12,335 nucleotides of DNA from JAQBFJ01 sp032123435. Lineage in GTDB: Bacteria > Verrucomicrobiota > Kiritimatiellia > UBA8416 > JAQBFJ01. The stretch spans positions 1 to 12,335 of the forward strand of contig JAQBFJ010000045.1 in assembly GCA_032123435.1 (NCBI GenBank). Direction: 5' to 3'. The notes under the pieces are model-generated. The model worked only from the letters and a program-made list of their open reading frames with translations. It had not been told where the DNA came from and made no database searches. The first letter of the stretch is position 1. Each line of letters opens with the position of its first letter. Of this stretch, positions 1 to 5,729 are shown piece by piece. A program made the position numbers and the translations under genes.

Positions 1-780
1 GGCTAACACGTTCGTGCCCTGCTGTAACGCGTTTGTGAACATATAGCCCGCCAGCGGCTCATCATTCGGGCCGCTCATGGCCACAAAATACCCCATGGGC
101 ATCGCTGATACGCCCATCACATCGTTACTCGAAAAGTTCGACGGTAAATAAATACAGAACATTCCATTCGTATCTGTCCATGTCCCCGGCAAAAAACCCG
201 TGTGGTCAAATACCGGTTCTAAGGATATATACGCGCCGGCAACGGCATTAGACCATATATAGTCTATCACCTGGCCCTGTATCGCTATTGATGTCACCTG
301 TTGAGTAATCGCGAAAGCGTCCGTTGCAGCAGTACCGTCGTTCGTATTCGTAACTCGCCACAAGTACGATCCGACACCGTGCATTAATCCACTTTCGTCC
401 GTCAGACCATGATATGAAATCTTCGTCTGGATCTGGCCGACCACGACATCCGTATCAGCAGGCATAACAACGGAGCCCAGCCCATTGGTAACACCATCCT
501 GAATATTGAACTCACAAAGTCCAACATCACCTCCATCAATAATGCCGTCTTCATTAACATCAAGAAAGAGACTCAGCTGCACTACGTCATTTGAAGAAAT
601 CTGCGTAATGGAAACATCCAGCCATACATTAGAGTGCCATACCATTTCGGTTGGACTTACAGCCACACTCACTCCCGGCGCCGCCCACGATACGGCAGGC
701 ATGGCAGTCATAAATGCCGCCAGCAGTGTTACAAACAATAAAAGATAACGAATGCTTCTCGTGTTTTTGATTTTTGTCAT
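1..780 (-). CDS. Secreted protein with signal peptide, Ca-binding-type loop and regulatory-like beta domain (3' end outside window)
   Basis: An open frame runs without a stop from ATG 780 to the left edge (260 codons), so the C-terminus is missing. A ribosome site (CAGGAG) lies about 11 bases upstream. Residues 1-35 form a signal peptide: basic start (MTKIKNTRSIRY), hydrophobic core (LLLFVTLLAAFMTA), then an Ala-rich cleavage region near AVSWAAP. At about residues 74-85 the stretch DVNEDGIIDGGD matches a DxNxDGxIxxxD calcium loop of EF-hand/dockerin type. From about residue 185 the pattern IAIQGQVID...AVAGAYISLEP...WTDTNGMFCIYLP matches carboxypeptidase-regulatory-like (beta-sandwich) domains of secreted proteins. 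The protein is probably exported and may carry more domains beyond the edge, so its overall function cannot be told. A dockerin needs two such loops; only one is visible. Confidence 0.8.
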   Translation of the reverse strand, partial: MTKIKNTRSIRYLLLFVTLLAAFMTAMPAVSWAAPGVSVAVSPTEMVWHSNVWLDVSITQISSNDVVQLSLFLDVNEDGIIDGGDVGLCEFNIQDGVTNGLGSVVMPADTDVVVGQIQTKISYHGLTDESGLMHGVGSYLWRVTNTNDGTAATDAFAITQQVTSIAIQGQVIDYIWSNAVAGAYISLEPVFDHTGFLPGTWTDTNGMFCIYLPSNFSSNDVMGVSAMPMGYFVAMSGPNDEPLAGYMFTNALQQGTNVLA

Positions 781-1110
781 GATATATTATCTCCTGATTA
801 AGAACAAAATGCTTACACAAAACAATAGTTGAACGGATAATTATGGTACCATTTTTGAGATCACAGTCAAGCTCATCCTGGAACCCACATATTTGTTCAC
901 CGGCCTCCCAAAACGCCTGAAAACAGGGAGGAAACACCGGCAGAACGATTTATCCCCTTAATAAATGAGACTCCCGTTTTACACCCCCATTTCCCTGACC
1001 CGCAAGCCGCACGAAATGAACAAAAATACTGTTTCTTCATTGCGCAAGAACCTGATTTTCAGCAAAATAGATATTTCACCGAAAAATAACATTAAATCAG
1101 GTACACAATT
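781..1110. other. Divergent intergenic region
   Basis: This 330-base gap separates the leftward secreted-protein gene from the rightward DUF2752 gene. It holds the ribosome site and candidate promoter of the former. A 6-bp inverted repeat (CCTCCC 904-909 / GGGAGG 926-931) lies near its middle, without a following T run, so it is not a standard terminator. Bases 940-1110 are AT-rich; I see no convincing promoter for the DUF2752 gene, no RNA gene and no coding frame. Confidence 0.5.
840..870 (-). promoter_or_regulatory. Candidate sigma70 promoter for the secreted-protein gene
   Basis: On the minus strand, TTGACT (870-865) is followed after 19 bases by CATAAT (845-840), each 5 of 6 to consensus. 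The spacer is two bases longer than ideal. The transcript would start about 50-60 bases before ATG 780. No other good promoter was seen in this gap. Confidence 0.4.
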
Positions 1111-1527
1111 TTGACTCTAGCTCAGTCTTACAGGAATATAAACAGGACACTATCATTCATAATGATATATGGTTTGATACTGCCCCTGATACACAGACAT
1201 CTGCTGAAAATAGCACCATGTCTCTTTCCTGAATGTCTTTCCATATCACTATTCAGAAGGCCATGTCCTTTATGCGGACTCACCAGAGGCATTGGGGAAC
1301 TGATGCGCGGCAATTTAACAGAGGCATGTGCTTACAACATTCTAAGTCTACCTGTAACCGTATTACTGCTTATGGAATTGACATATCGCGGATATGCATC
1401 CTTTACCAAATTCAATTCGCGTAATCTTAATCAAGCAACACGCCTGGACATCCGTCTTCATCTTGCCATGTTCGCCGTTTATCTCGTATACTCACTTACA
1501 TTCATCATCCGCGCTTATGGCGCCTGA
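1111..1527 (+). CDS. DUF2752 family small membrane protein
   Basis: A 138-residue protein with the family hallmark CPLCGLTR (Cys52, Cys55) directly after the first hydrophobic stretch. Hydrophobic segments lie at about residues 14-30, 80-95 and 115-133, consistent with an inner-membrane protein with two to three spans. DUF2752 proteins have no established biochemical role; the conserved CPxCGxTR motif suggests metal or redox chemistry, which is inference. The chosen start is TTG 1111, because AGG at 1099-1101 sits 9 bases before it. The first in-frame ATG (1162) has its only AGGA 14 bases away and would remove 17 residues. The gene stands alone, with a divergent neighbour on the left and a converging operon on the right. 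Confidence 0.8.
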   Translation: MTLAQSYRNINRTLSFIMIYGLILPLIHRHLLKIAPCLFPECLSISLFRRPCPLCGLTRGIGELMRGNLTEACAYNILSLPVTVLLLMELTYRGYASFTKFNSRNLNQATRLDIRLHLAMFAVYLVYSLTFIIRAYGA

Positions 1528-1622
1528 CGAAATTTTTTATTCATCTGCAGCATGACCGTTTGGTATAGATTAAGTGATGTTGTCTTTTCATGATATTGCG
1601 TACTTCATGATCAATCCAGGAG

Positions 1623-1651
1623 TTGACATAATGCGCCTTTTTTCGTATAAA
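1623..1651 (+). promoter_or_regulatory. Strong consensus promoter pointing rightward, antisense to the toxin-antitoxin operon
   Basis: TTGACA (1623-1628, perfect) and TATAAA (1646-1651, 5 of 6) are separated by exactly 17 bases. Transcription would begin near 1658 and run rightward, but the next genes (1693-2239) lie on the opposite strand and no rightward coding frame starts until 2365. It could drive an antisense or small RNA. A chance match is possible, though this is the best promoter in the window. Confidence 0.5.
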
Positions 1652-1679
1652 CAAGGCAATACAGAGTGCTTATTTTCCA

Positions 1680-1693
1680 ATTCGCGCGCGAAT
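1680..1693. repeat. 14-bp perfect palindrome ATTCGCGCGCGAAT
   Basis: The sequence is identical on both strands and overlaps the last base of the toxin stop codon by one base. It lies about 22 bases after the predicted transcription start of the rightward promoter at 1623. With an alternating CG core it could be a protein-binding site or a short hairpin at the 3' end of the toxin mRNA. No T run follows on either strand, so it is not a typical intrinsic terminator. Confidence 0.45.
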
Positions 1694-2043
1694 CAGAAAT
1701 CCATGACCCGCGACGTTTGAATAAGAACTAGATCGCCGGGCTGGGCTGAAGTAATTGCATCCTGAATCTTGGGTACAAGCGGAAGTAAATCCAGCAAGCG
1801 GTTGGTCACGGCAGACAAAACAAGAACCGCAATGTCATATTTGGGAAGGTTTTGCTGAAACATGAGATTTCGATCTGTCGTAATGAAAACATCGAATTCA
1901 GCCTGCGCTCGGTTCAACAGTACGCCATTCTTGAGGCTGGCCCAGCCGACTTCGGGCACCGTCTTTACCTCGTGTCCTGAGATTTCGTTCTTCAGTCCAC
2001 TGTCGACACATTCATCCAACAATACCTTACTACGATGAGACAA
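1693..2043 (-). CDS. DUF5615 PIN-like toxin of a DUF433/DUF5615 toxin-antitoxin pair
   Basis: A 116-residue protein with the compact PIN-like (Mut7-C-type) nuclease fold expected for DUF5615. The first strand SKVLLDE ends in the acidic pair Asp10-Glu11. The central strand FDVFITTDRNL carries Thr56-Asp57, and HEVKTVPEVGW and YDIAVLVLS follow the family pattern. Such proteins are putative ribonuclease toxins; activity is inferred from the fold. The start is TTG 2043, not ATG, supported by AAAGGAG with a 7-base spacer and by the N-terminus lining up with the family. It overlaps the upstream antitoxin by 14 bases, so the two are translationally coupled. Length is normal and no residue that I can recognise as key is missing. 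Confidence 0.85.
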   Translation of the reverse strand: MSHRSKVLLDECVDSGLKNEISGHEVKTVPEVGWASLKNGVLLNRAQAEFDVFITTDRNLMFQQNLPKYDIAVLVLSAVTNRLLDLLPLVPKIQDAITSAQPGDLVLIQTSRVMDF

Positions 2044-2239
2044 GTATTTTCTCCTTTGCCTCTTCCAGCAGCTTGATCACCTGCGCTTTCGACACCGTCG
2101 GAAAACCCTTCAGAAAATCATCAATACTTTCGCCACCCTCAAGGTAGTCGATCAATGTCTGAACCGGAACACGAGTCCCATCGAAAACTGGTGTTCCCCC
2201 CATAACTTCTGGACTTCTGCTGATAACATTTGTATTCAT
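2030..2239 (-). CDS. DUF433 family antitoxin
   Basis: A 69-residue protein starting MNTNVISRSPEVMGGTPVFD, typical of DUF433: the conserved segment GGTPVFDGTRVPVQTLIDYLEGG, then DDFLKGFPTVSKAQVIKLLEEA, a winged/HTH-like fold. DUF433 genes normally precede DUF5615 genes and are thought to encode the DNA-binding antitoxin that also represses the operon. I chose ATG 2239 because family similarity begins there. The frame is open to 2374, but the added 45 residues (MHSCYGLFCSSILF...) are Cys/Phe-rich and unlike the family. No ribosome site precedes 2239; the predicted promoter places the transcript start only a few bases before it, so translation may be nearly leaderless. Confidence 0.85.
   Translation of the reverse strand: MNTNVISRSPEVMGGTPVFDGTRVPVQTLIDYLEGGESIDDFLKGFPTVSKAQVIKLLEEAKEKILVSS
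2051..2057 (-). promoter_or_regulatory. Ribosome-binding site deciding a TTG start
   Basis: AAAGGAG on the minus strand lies inside the antitoxin's last codons, 7 bases before TTG 2043. There is no in-frame ATG near the N-terminus, so this site fixes the toxin start. Confidence 0.75.
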
Positions 2240-2249
2240 AACAAATATA

Positions 2250-2278
2250 AATATACTACAAAGAAAGCTAATAAGCAA
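2250..2278 (-). promoter_or_regulatory. Candidate promoter of the toxin-antitoxin operon
   Basis: On the minus strand, TTGCTT (2278-2273) is followed after 17 bases by TATATT (2255-2250). The -35 box is weak (3 of 6); the -10 box matches 5 of 6. The expected start is near 2243, four bases before the antitoxin ATG, which fits the missing ribosome site. Confidence 0.45.
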
Positions 2279-2364
2279 ATGGAAAGTATTTGCGCTTAGC
2301 CGCGCAAAACTCTCATTTGTTGCGTTATGCACGAACAGGATAGAAGAACAAAAAAGGCCATAAC

Positions 2365-2601
2365 ATGAGTGCAAAAGATCCTGACTTCTGTGAATCCCGT
2401 TGTCCCCTTTGTACCAATGCCAGAAAGGGTCATTTGCTGGCTCGAATGGTACAGAGAATAGAGATGATTATAACTTTCGGAGGCTGTCCTGCGGGAAGAG
2501 CCCGGAGAAAGAAATACGGCGTAGGACCAGACGAGAAACTCCCCACGGAAACACTTGCTCGCGAATCGGCTAACAAGCCAAGTGAAGGCAATGCCCAATA
2601 A
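2365..2601 (+). CDS. Small Cys-containing protein of unknown function
   Basis: A 78-residue frame from ATG 2365 that reads like a real protein. The N-terminal half is compact: CESRCPLCTNARKGH (Cys9, Cys13, Cys16) followed by a helix LLARMVQRIEMIITF, then GGCPAGRARRKKYG (Cys41). Charged, low-complexity residues make up the tail. CxxxCxxC plus a later Cys suggests a metal site, possibly zinc or Fe-S, but this is inference. It is basic (RARRKK) and soluble, without a signal peptide. The ribosome site is weak (AAGG about 8 bases upstream). It is divergent from the toxin-antitoxin operon and followed by a stem-loop and a 16-bp repeat. I do not recognise a characterised family. Confidence 0.6.
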   Translation: MSAKDPDFCESRCPLCTNARKGHLLARMVQRIEMIITFGGCPAGRARRKKYGVGPDEKLPTETLARESANKPSEGNAQ

Positions 2602-2628
2602 ACCGCGCCTTATAAGGCAAGCATTGGG
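2594..2628 (+). other. Stem-loop after the small Cys gene, next to repeat copy 1
   Basis: CCCAAT (2594-2599) pairs with ATTGGG (2623-2628), enclosing a perfect 12-bp palindrome GCCTTATAAGGC (2607-2618). It overlaps the stop codon of the gene at 2365. No T tract follows, so a factor-independent terminator is not evident. Repeat copy 1 begins 4 bases after it. Confidence 0.5.
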
Positions 2629-2631
2629 AAC

Positions 2632-2647
2632 ATCTGATATGAGTAAA
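2632..2647 (+). repeat. 16-bp repeat ATCTGATATGAGTAAA, copy 1
   Basis: Identical to 4125-4140. It ends in an ATG AGT AAA triplet series that meets a stop at once (TAA at 2648). The two copies lie on both sides of the oxidoreductase gene in the same orientation. Confidence 0.7.
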
Positions 2648-2770
2648 TAAGGGGATGCTCGGCAGTTATTATGACTTTTTGCTTCCCTCTACTTCCATTT
2701 TCGGTGAAAATCAGTGCATAACTTATTTTTTATCAAAATATAATTTATGAGATTGTTTTATAACTGAAAA

Positions 2771-2820
2771 TCCCTTTTTCTACATTCTCGTTCCACGTGA
2801 GAATGAATAGAAGGAAGGGA
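2771..2820 (+). promoter_or_regulatory. Long stem-loop that can hide the ribosome site before ATG 2823
   Basis: CATTCTC (2783-2789) pairs with GAGAATG (2799-2805). Below it, TCCCTT (2771-2776) pairs with AAGGGA (2815-2820), with further partial pairing between them. The 3' arm contains the purine-rich AAGGAAGGGA just before ATG 2823. This could control translation of an upstream start, or be an mRNA-stabilising 5' end for the oxidoreductase. Confidence 0.5.
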
Positions 2821-2858
2821 TTATGGGTGAAACAACAGTTCCAAATAGGAGAAGCAAC

Positions 2859-4040
2859 ATGAATAAAGTGAGAATAGGTATCATAGGGGCCGCAGGACGC
2901 GGCACCATGGCAACACATTGGCATGACCCATCAGGGCGTTCTGTCGTGGTCGGAGCAGCGGACGTCTCCGATGGCGCTCTGGACTGGTTTCGGAAAAATG
3001 TGAACGATAAGGGATTTGTCACCAAAGACCATCGCGAACTACTCGACCGCAAAGACATCGACGCGATCGCCGTCATGAGTCCGGACTTCACCCATGAACA
3101 ATACGTCTGTGACGCGTTCGAAGCCGGTAAACATGTCTTCTCAGAGAAACCCATGGCAATAACGACAGAAGGGTGCGATCGCATGCTGCGCGCATGGATC
3201 ACCTCGGGTAAGCAGTTCATGATCGGATTCAACATGCGATACATGAATATCTTCAGGGTCATGAAGGACGCCATTGACAGCGGCACCATAGGTGAATTAA
3301 AGGCGGTCTGGGTCCGCCACTTCGTCGGGCCGGGCGGTTGCTGGTATTACCACGACTGGCACGGAACGTCGCGCAACTCAACCGGGCTGTTGCTCCAGAA
3401 GGCTTCACATGATCTCGATATGATCCACTGGCTCACCGGCAGGTACACCACGCGCGTGTCTGCCTGCGGTGGCCTGGACTACTACGGCGGCGACAAGCCC
3501 AATGATCTGCATTGCGCCGTCTGCGCTGAAAAGGAAACATGCGTCGAATACCAGCACATCGACTCGGCGTCGGACAACAAAATGGACCTGTGCGTGTTCC
3601 GCAAGGAAGTGGACGTGGAGGATAACAGTATTGTGATGATGGAACTCGATGGCGGCATCCGCGCCAGTTACATGCAGTGTCACTTCACCCCGGATTACTG
3701 CCGGAACTACACCTTCATTGGTACCGAAGGCCGACTTGAGAATCTGGACGACGGTTCCAAGGTCATCGTACGACTGCGTGACCGGTCAAAGCGATGGAAG
3801 AACCTGGCTGACAACGACTTGTCGGTTAAACCAGCGTCAGGCGGGCATGGGGGCGCCGACCCCCAGATATGCAAGGACTTTATCGATATGATACTGGACG
3901 GCAAGCGCCCGCTGTCCACACCATTGGCAGGACGCATGAGCGTTGCCACAGGTTGCGCGGCCACGTGGTCACTGCGCAATAATTGGCAACCCGTCGCCGT
4001 ACCGCCAGTGCCTGATGATATTAGAGACAAGGTTTTCTAA
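2859..4040 (+). CDS. Gfo/Idh/MocA family NAD(P)-dependent oxidoreductase
   Basis: A 393-residue cytoplasmic enzyme. The N-terminal Rossmann fold opens with VRIGIIGAAGRG (residues 4-15, dinucleotide binding). SEKPMA (95-100) is the family EKP motif whose Lys97 contacts cofactor and substrate. QKASHDLDMIHWL holds Lys181 and His184 of the C-terminal catalytic domain. A Cys cluster (219, 222, 228, 245) sits in an inserted loop, as in several sugar-related subfamilies, perhaps binding zinc. The substrate is likely a sugar, inositol or derivative, but cannot be specified. I chose ATG 2859 because AGGAG lies 7 bases before it and the fold begins there. ATG 2823, also with a purine-rich site, would add 12 residues. 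It is probably transcribed alone; a stem-loop and repeat copy 2 follow. Confidence 0.9.
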   Translation: MNKVRIGIIGAAGRGTMATHWHDPSGRSVVVGAADVSDGALDWFRKNVNDKGFVTKDHRELLDRKDIDAIAVMSPDFTHEQYVCDAFEAGKHVFSEKPMAITTEGCDRMLRAWITSGKQFMIGFNMRYMNIFRVMKDAIDSGTIGELKAVWVRHFVGPGGCWYYHDWHGTSRNSTGLLLQKASHDLDMIHWLTGRYTTRVSACGGLDYYGGDKPNDLHCAVCAEKETCVEYQHIDSASDNKMDLCVFRKEVDVEDNSIVMMELDGGIRASYMQCHFTPDYCRNYTFIGTEGRLENLDDGSKVIVRLRDRSKRWKNLADNDLSVKPASGGHGGADPQICKDFIDMILDGKRPLSTPLAGRMSVATGCAATWSLRNNWQPVAVPPVPDDIRDKVF

Positions 4041-4077
4041 TCACATAATGACCGTTAAAACAATACATTGGTACACT

Positions 4078-4110
4078 GCTTCGTGTCCGCCGAAACTCGG
4101 AGACACGAGC
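4078..4110 (+). other. Stem-loop after the oxidoreductase gene, next to repeat copy 2
   Basis: TCGTGTC (4081-4087) pairs with GACACGA (4102-4108), with GC/GC extending it outward past a one-base bulge and a small inner CCG/CGG stem. No T run follows directly. It lies 14 bases before repeat copy 2 and may be the 3' end structure of the upstream mRNA. Confidence 0.5.
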
Positions 4111-4124
4111 CAAACGTTGTAAAT

Positions 4125-4140
4125 ATCTGATATGAGTAAA
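4125..4140 (+). repeat. 16-bp repeat ATCTGATATGAGTAAA, copy 2
   Basis: Exact copy of 2632-2647. Here the ATG AGT AAA continues into an open frame rather than a stop, forming the start of the putative gene relic at 4132. Confidence 0.7.
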
Positions 4141-4202
4141 AAACCAAACATTTTTTCTTCTTCACCGATGCGGCAAGCCGCGCCGATGATAGTAGATGTA
4201 AC
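4132..4202 (+). pseudogene. Possible relic of a sulfatase gene start (frameshifted)
   Basis: ATG 4132 encodes MSKKPNIF, which resembles the N-terminus of arylsulfatases (KPNIxFxxxDxxR). The zero frame then reads SSSPMRQAA, but adding one T to the run at 4151-4156 restores FFFTDAASRADD, close to the sulfatase pattern FTDxxRAD that carries the metal-binding Asp. Only some 23 codons remain before the ferredoxin gene begins at 4203. It could instead be an unrelated leader peptide (27 codons, stop at 4213-4215). Sulfatase identity is inferred from a very short match. Confidence 0.35.
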
Positions 4203-4880
4203 ATGGATAACATGATTTCAAGACGAATCAAGCGACGACGTATCATTCAGTGGTGCCTTATACCTGTCGTCTTGCTCACCATCGGATTGGGATGGAAATA
4301 TCCACTCCTCGGATTCAGTGTGCCTATTGTCATGCTGATGAGCTTGATTGGTGGTGTTTTTCGCGGACGTTACGTCTGTGGAAATCTATGCCCAAGAGGA
4401 AGCTTCTTTGACAGACTGTTGAGCTTGGCAAGCAGAGGAGCGCCTATCCCCAATGCACTCAGGAATAAAATCTTCAGGTGGGTAATCTTTGCGGGCATGA
4501 TGGGCTTCATGATATACCGCGTTTCACTAAATCCAACAGATGTATATCATTGGGGTAGAGTATTCTGGATAATGTGCGTCATAACGACAGGAATCGGTGT
4601 GGTTCTTGGAATTACCATCCACCAACGGAGCTGGTGCGCATTCTGCCCCATGGGAACAATGCAGAACGCTCTTGGTGGAAAGAAGGGCTACCTACAGATA
4701 GACAAGGACTTGTGCGTCGAGTGCCGCAAATGCGAGAAAGCCTGTCCAATCAACCTTGCGATTGTTGTCCACAAGAATTCAGGCGTAATGACCGACCAGG
4801 ATTGCCTGAAATGTTCAGAGTGTATTGCAGTCTGCCCGAAAAATGCTTTGTCATGGCCCCAAAGAACCAGAGAAGTATGA
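4203..4880 (+). CDS. NapH-like membrane 4Fe-4S binding protein
   Basis: A 225-residue inner-membrane iron-sulfur protein. Four membrane spans are predicted at about residues 14-31, 35-53, 90-106 and 118-138. Two CxxxCP/CxxCP motifs follow spans (Cys59-Cys63 in YVCGNLCPRGS; Cys145-Cys148 in WCAFCPMGT), as in NapH, NosR, RdxA/CcoG and related proteins. The C-terminus holds two classic 4Fe-4S sites: Cys171/174/177/181 and Cys201/204/207/211. Such proteins pass electrons between the quinone pool and redox partners. No partner gene is nearby, so its pathway is unknown. ATG 4203 and ATG 4212 are both possible; neither has a clear ribosome site. The gene converges on dapF with 42 bases between and no obvious terminator. 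Confidence 0.85.
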   Translation: MDNMISRRIKRRRIIQWCLIPVVLLTIGLGWKYPLLGFSVPIVMLMSLIGGVFRGRYVCGNLCPRGSFFDRLLSLASRGAPIPNALRNKIFRWVIFAGMMGFMIYRVSLNPTDVYHWGRVFWIMCVITTGIGVVLGITIHQRSWCAFCPMGTMQNALGGKKGYLQIDKDLCVECRKCEKACPINLAIVVHKNSGVMTDQDCLKCSECIAVCPKNALSWPQRTREV

Positions 4881-4922
4881 TATGGATGGCCGTGATCGCC
4901 GGCATTGATCTATCACTATGAA

Positions 4923-5729
4923 TCAATACTTGAACTCACCCTGAAACACATGCACCGCCAGCCCGGTTAGAGTAACATTACTTACACTGTCCCCATCAAT
5001 CCGAAAACCTACGACAAGAATGTCGCCGCTTGCAGCCTTGACCTCCACAGGCGATTTTACTTTCCCCAGCTTGTACGCAATCAAAGCGCTTGCCGCGATG
5101 CCCGTGCCGCAGGCCAATGTTTCATCTTCCACCCCGCGCTCATATGTCCGTAATGAAAGCGAGTTCGTACCGGTAACATGAATAAAATCAGCATTGGTCC
5201 CGGCCGGCGCAAAATGCGCATGATACCGTATCGCCGCACCAAGCCCTTTGACGTCACAACCGGCCAGATCATCAACCTCAACCACGACATGAGGGACGCC
5301 CGTATTGACAAACCCATACTTTATCTGTCGCCCGTCAATTTCAAGACTGCCACCTGTTTCCCAGCCATGCGGTTCCGTAAGTTCAATTCTCACCGTATTA
5401 TCCAATATTTCCGCCTTCAGCATTCCTGCCGCTGTCTCAATGCTCATCACCATCGGTGTAACGCCGATTTCATGCGCGAGCCGCGCCACACACCGTGCGC
5501 CATTGCCGCACATATCCGCCTCGTTTCCATCCGGATTGAAAAAACGCATTCTGAAATCAGCCTTATCCGAGTTCTGGATTAATATAATCCCTTCACAACC
5601 CACACCAGTCCTGCGCGCTCCAATGCCAGACAGCCATTTTATATCGGACGCCGGAAACGTTCCCGCCCGGTCATCCACCAGAATGAAATCGTTCCCCGCT
5701 CCATGCATTTTCCAGAAATGAATATTCAT
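4923..5729 (-). CDS. dapF: Diaminopimelate epimerase
   Basis: A 268-residue cytoplasmic enzyme that converts LL- to meso-diaminopimelate for lysine and peptidoglycan synthesis. All family marks are present: MHGAGNDFILVD (8-19); FFNPDGNEADMCGNGARC with the first catalytic Cys74; NTGVPHVVVEV; NADFIHV; and RTYERGVEDETLACGTG with the second catalytic Cys207. The start is ATG 5729, which overlaps the protease stop as ATGA, has AAGGA about 8 bases upstream, and gives the usual N-terminus MNIHFWKMHG. A start at 5747 would add six residues without family support. The gene depends on translation of the protease before it. Length is normal. Confidence 0.96.
   Translation of the reverse strand: MNIHFWKMHGAGNDFILVDDRAGTFPASDIKWLSGIGARRTGVGCEGIILIQNSDKADFRMRFFNPDGNEADMCGNGARCVARLAHEIGVTPMVMSIETAAGMLKAEILDNTVRIELTEPHGWETGGSLEIDGRQIKYGFVNTGVPHVVVEVDDLAGCDVKGLGAAIRYHAHFAPAGTNADFIHVTGTNSLSLRTYERGVEDETLACGTGIAASALIAYKLGKVKSPVEVKAASGDILVVGFRIDGDSVSNVTLTGLAVHVFQGEFKY

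Noticed and set aside
520..560. Dockerin domain and cellulosome-like system
   Set aside because: Only one calcium loop is seen; dockerins need a paired repeat.
904..931. Intrinsic terminator from CCTCCC/GGGAGG
   Set aside because: The stem is short and no T run follows on either strand; no gene ends here.
629..937. 102-residue minus-strand reading frame starting MFPPCFQAFW
   Set aside because: It overlaps the secreted-protein gene on the same strand in another frame, has no ribosome site support and lacks family features; the 780 start explains the region better.
1588..1612. Direct repeat of TTCATGAT as recombination or integration site
   Set aside because: Eight bases twice in AT-rich DNA is too weak, and no integrase or boundary supports it.
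2240..2374. 45-residue N-terminal extension of the DUF433 protein
   Set aside because: Composition is unlike the family, and the predicted promoter lies inside it; the start at 2239 gives the normal length.
2296..2598. 100-residue minus-strand frame opposite the small Cys gene
   Set aside because: Cys/Phe/Ser-rich and without recognisable motifs; the plus-strand frame has a consistent motif layout.
2780..3289. 169-residue minus-strand frame in the oxidoreductase gene
   Set aside because: It is the shadow of a well-supported Gfo/Idh gene on the other strand.
2632..4140. Composite transposon bounded by the 16-bp repeats
   Set aside because: No transposase, no terminal inverted repeats and no target duplication are visible between or next to the copies.
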